The notes beneath the pieces were generated by a model. That model ran no database searches. It saw nothing but the letters and a program-made list of their open reading frames with translations, and was not told the DNA's origin. Positions 35,415 to 44,729 of a stretch of DNA of 60,159 nucleotides are shown in pieces. This DNA comes from Burkholderiales bacterium. Its GTDB lineage: Bacteria > Pseudomonadota > Gammaproteobacteria > Burkholderiales > Burkholderiaceae_C. A program made the translations under genes and the position numbers. The stretch is from assembly GCA_028864885.1 (NCBI GenBank), contig JAGWLR010000005.1, positions 1-60,159 of the forward strand, read 5' to 3'. Position 1 is the first letter of the stretch. Every line of letters starts with the position of its first letter.

Positions 35415-36387
35415 GGAACACCTCCTCGTAAGTTCTCAGCACTTGCGCCAACGACATGGCAGGGTCCTTCAAATAATTCGACAGCTTGCGCAACCCGTAG
35501 TCAGCGTCCACCTCGGCTTCAACCCACTCGGCATCGTCCAATGAGACGCCCACGTCTTGCATCACAGCGACATCCACCGACGCGCCCATGGCAGAGACGC
35601 TAGCGCCCTGAAAACTCAGCAGCAGGCAGGGTTGGACGGAGCGCTCGGGCAGAAAGACCCCAAACTCCACCTCGTGTCGCCGAAAAAAGCCGGCGATCAA
35701 TGACAACCAGAAGGCCCCGACCCGCGCACGCACCGCAGGGTCGAGCACAAGGGGCAAACGCAGCACCTTGTTCAAACGCGCAGGCCCCTGAGCCATCACC
35801 GGTTGCAGTAACAAGCCGAGTGCCAGCACAGCCTGACGCACCGACAAGCGATGGCCTGACACCCCCAGCATCTGCTCCAGGCTGGCCACGGTGTGGGATT
35901 CGAGAAATTCGACCAGTTCAACGCGGGAGGTAGAGCGGGGCTCATCGAAGCTCAGTTGCCCTGCCATTGCGCCCTGGATCGCCTCGATGCTGGGCGTAGC
36001 GTAGGCTTGCTGCGCGGTGCGCGATAAGGTTTGCCACACGGGCCTCAAAGCAACAGGGGACAAGGGCACAAAGCCATGAGACTCGGGCAAATCAAAAGCC
36101 GCCGCCAACACAAATGGAAATCGACGCCCGGAGGCATCACGGCTGGCCAGCCATGTGCCGGCCAGACCGACGGAAGACTTGCTGCCCAACACCGCAAACT
36201 GCGTGACCGGCGCGGCGTCGTAGGTCAACTTCCAGCGCGGATCGGTGGCCAGACGCTCCATCAACTGGGCTTGCCAACGATCGATGCTGTCCAGCAAAGG
36301 GGCATGAGGTGTGCTGCGGATGAAATCACCCCGACAGGGCAGCTTGCCGAAATGCATCACATCGGCGGTCCAGGTGGAGACGCTCAT
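35404..36387 (-). CDS. tagF: TagF, T6SS-associated protein
   Basis: The 327-aa product matches the BMA_A0400/TagF family: MHFGKLPCRGDFIRSTPHA near residue 11, LDSIDRWQAQLM, then FAVLGSKSSVGLAGTWLASR and RRFPFVLAAAFDLP. TagF is a post-translational repressor of T6SS firing in Pseudomonas and Agrobacterium-type systems. The tssM stop and tagF start overlap as ATGA (36384-36387), so translation is coupled. No TagF-PppA fusion or separate pppA/ppkA is seen in the window. Confidence 0.9.
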   Translation of the reverse strand: MSVSTWTADVMHFGKLPCRGDFIRSTPHAPLLDSIDRWQAQLMERLATDPRWKLTYDAAPVTQFAVLGSKSSVGLAGTWLASRDASGRRFPFVLAAAFDLPESHGFVPLSPVALRPVWQTLSRTAQQAYATPSIEAIQGAMAGQLSFDEPRSTSRVELVEFLESHTVASLEQMLGVSGHRLSVRQAVLALGLLLQPVMAQGPARLNKVLRLPLVLDPAVRARVGAFWLSLIAGFFRRHEVEFGVFLPERSVQPCLLLSFQGASVSAMGASVDVAVMQDVGVSLDDAEWVEAEVDADYGLRKLSNYLKDPAMSLAQVLRTYEEVFLGL

Positions 36388-39300
36388 GGTTGCACTCCCG
36401 TCACGCTCGCGGCCGACGATACCGTGGTGTCGTCAGGCAGGCCCGCAATGATGGACGGCAACGCCCCGGGCTTGCCCACAGGCGTCGACCCGACTTGGCC
36501 AGCATCGCCGCTGGCGGGCGCTGCGCTGGCCGCACTGCCCGTGTCGGCGTTCGAGATGATGCGCAACTGAAGGGCCACCGCCACATTGTCTTGAGGCCAG
36601 CGCAACTCAAACACGCCGCCATCGAGCTTTTTGCGCTGCGCAGAGTTGATCATTTTTTCCAGCCCATACCGACCGGGCTCGTTGAAAAAGACCAGGGAAC
36701 GACCGTCATGGGTCACCCCCGAGATACGCACCCCTGGTGTCCCAGGGCCTGGCCAGACAAAGTGCGACCAATTGGCCACCCCGTTACGGTAACGCATGCT
36801 CTGGCCATCGATCTCGACCGTGAACTCGGTCAGGCCCGGCGATGCCAAAGGCAGCATCTGGAAGACCGTCTGCGCATCGGTTGCCGCAGCCCCTGCCGCA
36901 GCGCTCTGACCGGAACTCTGTCCGGCCAAGGGGGCGATCCAGGCCCCCAGTCCTGACGCAAACTCCGGTCGCAGGTGAACCCCCATATCGGCCCAGGTCT
37001 TGGCGGTCACGACGTCGCCTCGACGCACCACCAAAGACGACAGGGATTGCTCAGTGAACTTCGCCACGCTGCCCTCAGCACCGAAAACCTTGGCAATTTC
37101 AGCCGCACTGGCCTCGACCTTTGCGCTGCGGTCAAAGGGGTACTTGACTGCCAACGACCGCTGATACGGATCAAACACCTGAGCCATCCAGACTCGATTG
37201 AGCTCAGCTTCAGCCGGCCGCACGATTGCCCCAAATGCCTGCATCAAGGGCCGAACCAGCAAAGGACGAATCGACTGCTTGGATGCTTCGCTCATGCCGT
37301 TGAACATCTGCTCATCGACCAGTTTCAGGGCTTCGGCCAACTCGCCGCCCCCGTCGAACGTTTCCGTCATCATCTTGCGAGCCGCAGGGCCTGGGTCCCC
37401 TTCGGTTTTCATCTGATTGAACCGACCGCGCACCTTGCCCAGCGCTTGCAGATAGGTCTTAATCAGTGGCTCGCTGCCTTCTCGGGGCAGCATCAGCTTG
37501 CTCAAGCCAGCAAACTCCTTGCCAATCGGCCCCATGGGGATGCCCTTGTCATCGGCGTTGAAGTCGAGATTGACATTGACACCGGTGGGAGCTCGCCCCA
37601 GAACGGTTTGCTTGAACCATTCGACAAATGATCTTTTGCCAGCTGCCAAGCCCTCGTTCAACGACGACGGGTTATCCCAAGACGTTTGATCGTAGACCGT
37701 CGCCAAAACCCGTGCCAAGGGTGAGTTGGCCGAATCACCCAGCCGATTCATCCCTGCCACGGCCTGATCGAAACTCGCGAAGTCCACAATGCTGACGCCT
37801 TGGACAAACTTCTTCCACTCTTGTGCGTATTCCGCCTTGTAGAGCTGCGTCAGGCTCTTTTGGATCTGCTCGGGGCTGCCTTCCAGCGTCAGGTCGTCGG
37901 CCGATGCCGTCTTCAACACCCAGTCGGTGGAGTGAGACTCGTTGTTGGCCGCATTCTTGATGGCGTCTTTGACATAGCCGTCCCAGGCTTCTTTGGTGAA
38001 AGCACCCGACACCGCATAGCTGCCGGCCATGATGCTGCGATCCTCGTCTCCGATCAGACGCACCACCGTGATGGGCGCAAATCGCGTGGCCGCCCGAGCC
38101 TTGATCTCGGCGTAAACGCGTTCACGAGCCGGCATGCCCTTGACCACACGTCGCAAGTTGTCACGAGTTTCGTCCACCAGCCCCAGATTCAGTTCGGCCT
38201 CCGGAAACACCGGATCCCCCATCTGTTGCACAGCAAAGGAGAGGATGCGCTCGGCACTCTGGATCATCTGCTCGCGACGCATGTTGCCGCGGTTGGCTTC
38301 CAGCCAGCCTCGCCAGAAGCGCGTCAGCTGATCGCTCATGTGCCCGGGCTCGAGTCGGCTGCGGTCGCCCATCATCAAATAGGTTTTCAGGGCGTTGTAG
38401 GCCTCAGTCACACTCGTGTTGGACGCCTTGGCGTAGCGCGCCTCACTCGGATTGGGAGCAGCCGAATCTGCAGGTGCGCTTGCGACATCACTGGCTGCCG
38501 CGGCCACGGGGGTGGCGGCGCCATCAGCTAGACGGGTCATGGCCTTCAGATCAGATGCGTGCGCATTGACGTCGGCCAAATAAGTCTCGATGGCGCTGGC
38601 CGCCGGCTTGAGCAGCACGGCCTGCAACCCCGAAAAATACTCCTGCTTCAACCGGGTCTCGATGGCGTCGCCCTGATACAGCCCCAAGCCGAGGGTCCAG
38701 GGGCGCTGCTCTCGGTAACGCTGCATTTGCTCCAGTCGATCTTGCAGAATCTCCAATGCATCCAAGCGGGACTGTAGATCGCTACGTCCCTCTTGTACCT
38801 GCTTGGCCTTGATCAGATCCGCCTGGACGTGCGAAACCAGCTGCCGGTTGCCCAGATAAGACCAGGTCCACCCTGCCAGCAACGCGGCCAGCACGACCAC
38901 CCCGCCAAAGAAGGTGGCATAGCGCATGCGAAGCTTGTTGCGACTGGTGTATTGCTGCACCAGTTGCCGATCAGCAAAGATGACTTTCGAAAAAAGCTCC
39001 TTGAGGAAGAAGCCGCTTTGCGAATACACCGCGGCCGAAGTGCCCTGCTGAAGTTGCAGCCCGAACTGCTGGGCAACGCGCTCACTGGCTCGGCTGGTGG
39101 ACACGCCCTCCTGCACCGAGCTGGTGAAGTAGAAGCCACGGAACACCGGCCTGAATTGATACGGGTTGTCCTCAAACAGGGTGGTGATGAAGGTTCGCAG
39201 CGCTGGCTTGAGGGCTGCAAATTCAAGTGGGAAGGTCAAGACTCCCGGCGGCAGTTGCTCACCACGGTGCATCGACATGCGCACCACTGACGCTTCCTTC

Positions 39301-40232
39301 AGGCCATCGAACAGTTCATCGAAATGCCAATCAAACTGCTCGGCTGCATCAGCCTTGGCCGCCAAGTCATAAGGCAAGGTGGCGCCCCACACCTTGTCTC
39401 GCTCTGAACGATCGCGATCCTCGAAAAAATCGACAAAGCCGGCAATGAGATCGGCTTTGGTGAACACCACATACACAGGGGCAAACACTTCGAGCTTTTC
39501 TGTCAGCTCCTGAACGCGCTGCCGCAGCTTGCGCGCCAGATCGATGGCGAACTCAGGTTTGTTCGAGCCCAGTTCGGCCACACTGACCGCGATGATCACG
39601 CCATTGAGAGGCGCCCTCGGCCGGTTCTTTTTCAGCAGGGACAAGAACCCCAGCCATTCAGGGCGGTCTTCTTCGTAAATCGAATACCGGCCGGCGGTGT
39701 CCAGCAAGATCCCTTCGGTGGTGAAGTACCAATCGCAATGCCGAGTGCCACCGATCCCCTGGATCACATGATCGGCGTTGTCGGAGAACGGGAACTTCAA
39801 ACCGGACATCACCACCGCCGAACTCTTCCCAGCGGCAGGATTACCAATCACTGCATACCAAGGCAGTTCGTACAAGGCGGCAGCCCCAGATGTCTCCCCC
39901 AGCTTGGAAGTCTTGATCAGCTTCACCGCTTCGGCCATCTTCTGGCGAACGGCCTCGACCTCGTCCTTCTTTTCAGGTGCAGCCTTTTGAACCGCGCGTT
40001 CGGCGTCCAGGCTCAGCGCACTCTCTAACTGATTGGCGGCTTGACGCGCACGATGGCGCTTGAATAGCCAGATGCCACCACCGATCAGGCCGATCAACAA
40101 GGCCATCACCGCAGCCCAGATCATGCCCAGCTTGAGGGTGTCTGCCCCCACGAACAAAAAGGAAGCCAAGGCAATCAAACCGAAGCCAGTCAAGACGCGA
40201 GGGTCCAAAAGAAACTGCCAAACTCTTTGCAT
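36384..40232 (-). CDS. tssM: TssM (IcmF), T6SS inner-membrane core protein
   Basis: The 1282-aa protein spans the envelope in the TssJLM membrane complex. It has two N-terminal helices (VLTGFGLIALASFLFV; IWAAVMALLIGLIGGGIWLF), a cytoplasmic NTPase-like domain with Walker A GNPAAGKSSAV and LLDTAGRY, a third helix near residue 450 (ATFFGGVVVLAALLAGWTW), and a large periplasmic domain to the end. The Walker motif is intact. The frame is open to 40307; ATG 40232 (MQRVWQFLLDPRVLTG) is the natural start. It is preceded (17 bp) by an unassigned membrane protein gene and followed by tagF. Its partners TssJ and TssL are not encoded in the window. Confidence 0.95.
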   Translation of the reverse strand: MQRVWQFLLDPRVLTGFGLIALASFLFVGADTLKLGMIWAAVMALLIGLIGGGIWLFKRHRARQAANQLESALSLDAERAVQKAAPEKKDEVEAVRQKMAEAVKLIKTSKLGETSGAAALYELPWYAVIGNPAAGKSSAVVMSGLKFPFSDNADHVIQGIGGTRHCDWYFTTEGILLDTAGRYSIYEEDRPEWLGFLSLLKKNRPRAPLNGVIIAVSVAELGSNKPEFAIDLARKLRQRVQELTEKLEVFAPVYVVFTKADLIAGFVDFFEDRDRSERDKVWGATLPYDLAAKADAAEQFDWHFDELFDGLKEASVVRMSMHRGEQLPPGVLTFPLEFAALKPALRTFITTLFEDNPYQFRPVFRGFYFTSSVQEGVSTSRASERVAQQFGLQLQQGTSAAVYSQSGFFLKELFSKVIFADRQLVQQYTSRNKLRMRYATFFGGVVVLAALLAGWTWSYLGNRQLVSHVQADLIKAKQVQEGRSDLQSRLDALEILQDRLEQMQRYREQRPWTLGLGLYQGDAIETRLKQEYFSGLQAVLLKPAASAIETYLADVNAHASDLKAMTRLADGAATPVAAAASDVASAPADSAAPNPSEARYAKASNTSVTEAYNALKTYLMMGDRSRLEPGHMSDQLTRFWRGWLEANRGNMRREQMIQSAERILSFAVQQMGDPVFPEAELNLGLVDETRDNLRRVVKGMPARERVYAEIKARAATRFAPITVVRLIGDEDRSIMAGSYAVSGAFTKEAWDGYVKDAIKNAANNESHSTDWVLKTASADDLTLEGSPEQIQKSLTQLYKAEYAQEWKKFVQGVSIVDFASFDQAVAGMNRLGDSANSPLARVLATVYDQTSWDNPSSLNEGLAAGKRSFVEWFKQTVLGRAPTGVNVNLDFNADDKGIPMGPIGKEFAGLSKLMLPREGSEPLIKTYLQALGKVRGRFNQMKTEGDPGPAARKMMTETFDGGGELAEALKLVDEQMFNGMSEASKQSIRPLLVRPLMQAFGAIVRPAEAELNRVWMAQVFDPYQRSLAVKYPFDRSAKVEASAAEIAKVFGAEGSVAKFTEQSLSSLVVRRGDVVTAKTWADMGVHLRPEFASGLGAWIAPLAGQSSGQSAAAGAAATDAQTVFQMLPLASPGLTEFTVEIDGQSMRYRNGVANWSHFVWPGPGTPGVRISGVTHDGRSLVFFNEPGRYGLEKMINSAQRKKLDGGVFELRWPQDNVAVALQLRIISNADTGSAASAAPASGDAGQVGSTPVGKPGALPSIIAGLPDDTTVSSAASVTGVQP

Positions 40233-40248
40233 ACTCGTATCCAAACGA

Positions 40249-41787
40249 TCAGGTAGGCTGAACGTCAAGGTCAGCCCCACCACACAAGGCCACCACCACA
40301 CGTTCATGGGACGATTGAACGTGTGCGGCCAAAACCATCAACTTCTCTTCTGAAGACCAGATTGCCGCGCAAGCCAACGCGGTGCTCATGAGCGCGTTCG
40401 AGACACCGACGTCACCCAGGCATTCACCTGAGCGCATCACCTGCGTCATGGGATCCAAGCCGGGCTTGACGGCCTGCAAGGCTTCAAACAACTCAGCCGT
40501 GCGGGAGGCCCGGTGATCGGCATCGGCGACCACGATCAGCGCATCAGCGCCGTTGGCCGATACCGAATTCAAAGCCTGAGCCAGGCCGTCAGCCAAGGCA
40601 TTGGCGCCAACCCGACCCACCGCGTCAGCCGACTTCTCGCGTCTGCGAACCACGGGCCGATGCACACGAACCGGAGGCGGTTCATCCCATTGCCCAGACA
40701 AGCGAGACCACAGCCGAGGGCTCACCGCCAGCAAGCCAGCCGCCGCCTCGCCCGGGATCCGCCCAGTTTGATGTCGAGCGGTGAACAAAGCGCCGATGGA
40801 CTGCCAATGTTCGACGGCCGAGGCGTCGATGGCACTGTCTGCAGCGACCACCAACCATAGGCGCTCAGGCCCATCGGCAGACCAATGCCGCACCTCATGA
40901 TCGAACTCCTGCCACCAAGCCTCGGTTGAGGCCGGAGCATCAACTTGCCAGGCAACGGCCTGGTCTTCATGCAAGCGCGCCGAGACTTCCTGCAACATCG
41001 AACGGAGCCAATCGGCCAACTCGGCGCGATCGCTTTCAGTCCAGCCCGCCGGCATCAGCAATCGAACGCCCCATTGCACAAACTGCTGTCCTTGGCCCTG
41101 AGCGGAAGACCCTCGCGCGGACATGCCCGACAGGTGGTTCTTGCCTTCGCTTAAGTTGGCCAACTGGCTGGCGTCGCCATCATCTGTCATGCGTTGACTG
41201 GAGGCTTCATCCGATTGAAGCAAATCGAGCGCATGCAGGGCCTTGTCCGCAAGTTGCTGCACCACGGGCTGCAACAAGGCCTTGGCTCGGCGCACCAGCG
41301 GCGCCTTGACCGCGTCGAGGTCGCCGCCCTCAACAGACTCGTCCTCGCACTTGAGGTCAGCAACTCGGGCCGAGAACACCGGTAAGCCGTCCCAATCCTG
41401 AAGTTCCGGGTCCAGCCCCGGTCTGAGATCGGCCGAACGAACCTGCTCCAGCGTCGAGTAAGGATCCGTCCCCAATCGGGTGTGTGCGGCCGCATCCAGG
41501 ATCCAGGCATGGCCTTGTTGCGCCGCCGAAGTTTCTGAGTCGTCTTGTGCACCCGCTTGAGGCACCGCCGCCGGTGGGGTCGGCGTCATCCGGTTTCGCC
41601 ATTTGTGAATGCCCCACAAAACCCCCAGCCACAGCAGGACCAGGCCTGTGGGGATGATCAGCAGATGCACCACGATGTCAGAGAAGCCGACATCGGCCTT
41701 GCTTTGCTGCCATTGCCACAGCGTGAACAGCCCCACCATGACGCTGACCACCAACCAAATGGCAAAGAATTTGAAAAATCGAAACAT
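40249..41787 (-). CDS. T6SS-locus membrane protein with thiolase-like C-terminal half, unknown function
   Basis: The 512-aa protein has two N-terminal helices (FFKFFAIWLVVSVMVGLFTL; VVHLLIIPTGLVLLWLGVLW), an acidic/polar linker (~70-245) and an ordered C-terminal half. That half has PERLWLVVAADSAIDASAVE, HQTGRIPGEAAAGLLAVS, ADALIVVADADHRASRTAEL and SGECLGDVGVSNALMSTALA, then SSHERVVVALCG. The order of Gly/Ala-rich motifs resembles a beta-ketoacyl synthase or thiolase fold, but I see no convincing catalytic Cys-His-His set. It is 17 bp upstream of tssM and downstream of the PAAR gene, so it is probably a T6SS component or modifier. ATG 41787 has GGGCAG upstream; GTG 41802 is less good. Confidence 0.75.
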   Translation of the reverse strand: MFRFFKFFAIWLVVSVMVGLFTLWQWQQSKADVGFSDIVVHLLIIPTGLVLLWLGVLWGIHKWRNRMTPTPPAAVPQAGAQDDSETSAAQQGHAWILDAAAHTRLGTDPYSTLEQVRSADLRPGLDPELQDWDGLPVFSARVADLKCEDESVEGGDLDAVKAPLVRRAKALLQPVVQQLADKALHALDLLQSDEASSQRMTDDGDASQLANLSEGKNHLSGMSARGSSAQGQGQQFVQWGVRLLMPAGWTESDRAELADWLRSMLQEVSARLHEDQAVAWQVDAPASTEAWWQEFDHEVRHWSADGPERLWLVVAADSAIDASAVEHWQSIGALFTARHQTGRIPGEAAAGLLAVSPRLWSRLSGQWDEPPPVRVHRPVVRRREKSADAVGRVGANALADGLAQALNSVSANGADALIVVADADHRASRTAELFEALQAVKPGLDPMTQVMRSGECLGDVGVSNALMSTALACAAIWSSEEKLMVLAAHVQSSHERVVVALCGGADLDVQPT

Positions 41788-41837
41788 CGAACTGCCCTGC
41801 ACACCCAGCTAGCCGGGCTTTCACCCGCGCGATCGAC

Positions 41838-42104
41838 TCATTGACCTGTAGAGACTGCCTGTGCAGCGATCAAGGTGGCGCCGCATGAACATTTGTCACC
41901 ATGTCGGGCGGCGGGCTTGCCGTCGATGATCATCGTGGGATCACCACTGACGATGACCGAGGTGCCGTGGTATTTGATCGGGCAGGTGACTTGGTCCCCC
42001 ACTCGGGCAATACGCTTGCCATGCGTGTCGGTGACTCCAGATGCTTCGACCACGGTGCCACCGTGATCCGTGCTGTCACCCAATACGATGAAAGGACGAC
42101 CCAT
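41838..42104 (-). CDS. PAAR-domain protein (T6SS spike tip)
   Basis: The 88-aa protein is almost entirely a PAAR domain: GRPFIVLGDSTDHGGTVVEA, then VTCPIKYHGTSVIVSGDPTM and IIDGKPAARHGDKCSCGA. Conserved His and Cys residues (DHGG, ARHGDKC, CSCG) fit the zinc site at the tip of the VgrG spike. There is no C-terminal toxin domain, so it is a structural tip or adaptor. ATG 42104, preceded by GGAG at 9 nt, is preferred over TTG 42113. It stands at the start of the PAAR-unknown-tssM-tagF-ompA series. Confidence 0.92.
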   Translation of the reverse strand: MGRPFIVLGDSTDHGGTVVEASGVTDTHGKRIARVGDQVTCPIKYHGTSVIVSGDPTMIIDGKPAARHGDKCSCGATLIAAQAVSTGQ

Positions 42105-42220
42105 GGCGCCCAACTCCCTGTTATCTGACGTTCTTGTATACGGCCGGGTTTTCCCGACTCGGCGCGAAGTCTATCTGGGCAGGATCGGCGCCTGTTACCG
42201 GGTGTGTCAAAGCCGACGCG

Positions 42221-43069
42221 TCATCGGGCAGATAAGCGCGCCCCAGGCTTTCGCCATTCGACATGGCCCAGGTCCATCATTTGCCAACGCCCCCCCCAGG
42301 TCAGACCCACCTGCTCGGCCACCTCGCCATACAGGGCGTAGCCTCTTTGTGCCCAAGGGTCTTTCTCTGAAATCACCAGGCGCCCGGCCCGCACAAAGGC
42401 GCAGTCGGCGGCCAAACCATACTGGTGATAGCTCTGCCAGGCCTTGGCCTGCGTGACGTGGGAGCCCCTGGCAGCCAGCATGTCCTGCCGTTCGGGGCTG
42501 CGATACCCTTCGAGCAAAGCCATGTCATATCCATGCTCTTCACGCATGATTTTGAACACCAGCAAGAGCCGCTGCACGAAAACCTCATCCATCTGATCCC
42601 AACGTCGATCCGCACTGGACAACATGGGGCGCACCTGCTCGACATCGGCCGATGTGAACACCTCTGGCGGCAGCGCAGGTGGTGGAACCAGGTGCTCACC
42701 CATGAGCAATTGCGCCACCTGCCGGTTACCGGGCTCGACCCGATCATCAAAGCCATCCAGATCGCGCCCCATGTGCAAGGCCCACCACCCAACCAGGCCA
42801 GCCGGTAGCAGCAAGATGACGATCAAACCCAAGGCCCAGCGCCAATGGCTGAGCCAATGCCCTTTGGCCTGCGCCGCCAGCCGAGTGGCATCCTGAGTAA
42901 GGACGTGTCCGCGCTGAAGCGTGCCGCCCACCCAGCGACTTCGCAAGGCCTCGACCCGCCCCATGCAAACCTGTGCATACGACCAGGCCGCGGACCTCCA
43001 GTGCGGAAAGAGCAGCAGTGCCAGGGTCATGACCCCGAACAGGAAAGACAGCCAGACCCAGGTGATCAC
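42221..43069 (-). CDS. Membrane-anchored M15 peptidase (VanY/TagX-like)
   Basis: The 282-aa protein (from GTG 43069) starts with a membrane helix (WVWLSFLFGVMTLALLLFPH). It has a second near residues 72-93 (LSHWRWALGLIVILLLPAGL) and an M15 metallopeptidase domain after ~150. The domain reads HGYDMALLEGYRSPERQDML, then the zinc-ligand motif SYHQYGLAADCAFV (His...Asp) and a final DLGHVEWR (His-X-Glu). M15 enzymes cut peptidoglycan peptides. TagX of Acinetobacter T6SS loci is of this kind, helping the apparatus cross the cell wall. Start is uncertain because the frame is open to 43357 without a better signal. Confidence 0.78.
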   Translation of the reverse strand: MITWVWLSFLFGVMTLALLLFPHWRSAAWSYAQVCMGRVEALRSRWVGGTLQRGHVLTQDATRLAAQAKGHWLSHWRWALGLIVILLLPAGLVGWWALHMGRDLDGFDDRVEPGNRQVAQLLMGEHLVPPPALPPEVFTSADVEQVRPMLSSADRRWDQMDEVFVQRLLLVFKIMREEHGYDMALLEGYRSPERQDMLAARGSHVTQAKAWQSYHQYGLAADCAFVRAGRLVISEKDPWAQRGYALYGEVAEQVGLTWGGRWQMMDLGHVEWRKPGARLSAR

Positions 43070-43191
43070 GTGCGGTTCTGTAACGATTGATTGCAACCCC
43101 GGCGGCCCCGCACCCCCTTTCAGAGCCAGCCTCCGTAGAATGCCCCGACTTGTTGAAGAACAAAACCAAATCGGACAGAGGGAGTACGGCT

Positions 43192-43842
43192 GTGAGCCAC
43201 GATCAGGGGCGCCCGAGCTTGTTTGCGGGCATGGAAGAAGAGGCCTTGCCGCAAGGGGCTGGCCAGCGCGTGCGGATTCTATCGACCCTGGAGTCTTCCC
43301 GACGTCCCGGTAGCCCCGCACGTAAGGGGCATGCCTCTCGACAGGCGAAGGCAGCAACCCCGCATCGCGTGTGGCTGATCTTGTTTGGCATCGGGGCCAT
43401 GAGTTTGTTGGTGAGCTTTGCCATGGTGGTTCAAGGAGAGCGCCATCCGCCTCTGGCCAGCGCCACGCCGGTCACAGCCCCCCTGACGCCCAAGACCACA
43501 ACTCCTGCCCCACCAGAGGAACAAGCTGCGCCCCCCGTCGATGCTCAAGTGGAGCAGATGAACGAACCGTTGCGCACCTTGGCCGAAGCGAACACCAACC
43601 CAGGGGTGCCGACACCTGAGTCCCCCACCGCATCGGCCTTGCCCGAACTGACTGCGCCCAATAGCGAAGCACCGACAACAGTGGTCAAGCAGCACGCTGA
43701 AAAGCGTGCACCGGCCAAGCCGCGCACCCAACCGGCCAGTGTGAAAAAGCACGCTCCGGCATCATCTTCAGATCAGGATGTGGAATTGATCGAAGCCGTC
43801 ATCACCCACGCCTCGTCTCAGCCAGCCAAGCGGGCACGGTAA
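43192..43842 (+). CDS. Pro/Ala/Thr-rich single-pass membrane protein, unknown
   Basis: From GTG 43192 (GAGGGAG 7 nt upstream) the product is 216 aa. A basic N-terminal ~60 residues is followed by one membrane helix (VWLILFGIGAMSLLVSFAMV, ~62-81). A low-complexity Pro/Ala/Thr/Glu tail follows, becoming Lys-rich near the end (KQHAEKRAPAKPRTQPA). The design recalls TonB-like or cell-wall-spanning linkers, but no TonB domain is present. It is divergent from the TagX-like gene (122-bp gap), which holds a TAGAAT (-10-like) at 43136-43141. Its role is unknown; membership in the T6SS locus is inference. Confidence 0.65.
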   Translation: MSHDQGRPSLFAGMEEEALPQGAGQRVRILSTLESSRRPGSPARKGHASRQAKAATPHRVWLILFGIGAMSLLVSFAMVVQGERHPPLASATPVTAPLTPKTTTPAPPEEQAAPPVDAQVEQMNEPLRTLAEANTNPGVPTPESPTASALPELTAPNSEAPTTVVKQHAEKRAPAKPRTQPASVKKHAPASSSDQDVELIEAVITHASSQPAKRAR

Positions 43843-43982
43843 CCCTGACTGTTACCCCTCGTTGCCGAATCCACCCAGATTAGGGGGCATTCAAGCCATG
43901 TCCCCACGCGGCGGGTGGTCGTGCACGATGGCGAGCATCGCGCTAGCATGCGGGTCTGCCTTCAAACAGAACAAGCTCGACC

Positions 43983-44726
43983 ATGACCACTTCCAAGCTG
44001 CGTGCGATAGATTCCCCCTCGCAAAGCGACTCGTCGTCGGATGAGGGTGTGCCGGTCTCGGTCAAGATCCGTCAGCGCATTCAAGAAGCACAAAAGCGCT
44101 TTCATGCCAACGACAACATTGCCGAATTCATCCAGCCAGGCGAACTGGAAAAACTGCTCGATGAAGTCGCCGGCAAAATGGAAGACGTGTTGTCCAGCCT
44201 GGTGATCGACACACAAAGCGATCACAACACCCAAGACACAGCGCGGCGGGTGGCCAAGATGTACCTCAAGGAGATCTTCAAGGGTCGCTTCGAGACCGCT
44301 CCCGAGGTCACAGAATTCCCGAATGTCGAAAGACTCAACGAACTGATGATCGTGGGCCCCATCACGGTTCGCAGCGCCTGCTCGCACCATTTGTGTCCCA
44401 TCATGGGCAAGGTCTGGATTGGAATCATGCCCAACGAGCACTCCAATCTGATCGGCCTGTCGAAGTACGCACGCCTGATCGACTGGATCATGAGCCGCCC
44501 GCAAATTCAGGAAGAAGCTGTGACCCAGGTGGCCGATTTGCTTCAATCTCGCATGAGCCCCGACGGCCTGGCCGTGGTCATGGACGCCGACCACTTCTGC
44601 ATGCAGTGGCGTGGGGTGAAGGACATGGACTCGCGCATGATCAACAGCGTGATGCGGGGCTCCTTCCTGAAAAATCCGAATCTGCGCCGGGAATTCCTGT
44701 CGCTGGTCAACCATCGCAAGGGGTGA
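43983..44726 (+). CDS. folE: GTP cyclohydrolase I (FolE)
   Basis: The 247-aa type IA enzyme turns GTP into 7,8-dihydroneopterin triphosphate for folate. The zinc and active-site motif is SACSHHLCPIMGKVWIGIMP, with Cys and two His. The helix LIGLSKYARLIDWIMSRPQI and DGLAVVMDADHFCMQWRGVK follow. The N-terminal ~40 residues are extra compared with E. coli FolE (222 aa) and polar (Ser/Gln-rich). A BLUF gene starts 3 bp after its stop (TGA-ATC-ATG), so the two are almost surely one transcript. Confidence 0.95.
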   Translation: MTTSKLRAIDSPSQSDSSSDEGVPVSVKIRQRIQEAQKRFHANDNIAEFIQPGELEKLLDEVAGKMEDVLSSLVIDTQSDHNTQDTARRVAKMYLKEIFKGRFETAPEVTEFPNVERLNELMIVGPITVRSACSHHLCPIMGKVWIGIMPNEHSNLIGLSKYARLIDWIMSRPQIQEEAVTQVADLLQSRMSPDGLAVVMDADHFCMQWRGVKDMDSRMINSVMRGSFLKNPNLRREFLSLVNHRKG

Positions 44727-44729
44727 ATC

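Noticed and set aside
43837-43856. GGTAAC...GTTACC hairpin at the end of the one-TM protein gene
   Set aside because: The stem is only 6 bp and there is no T-run, so it is too weak to call a terminator.
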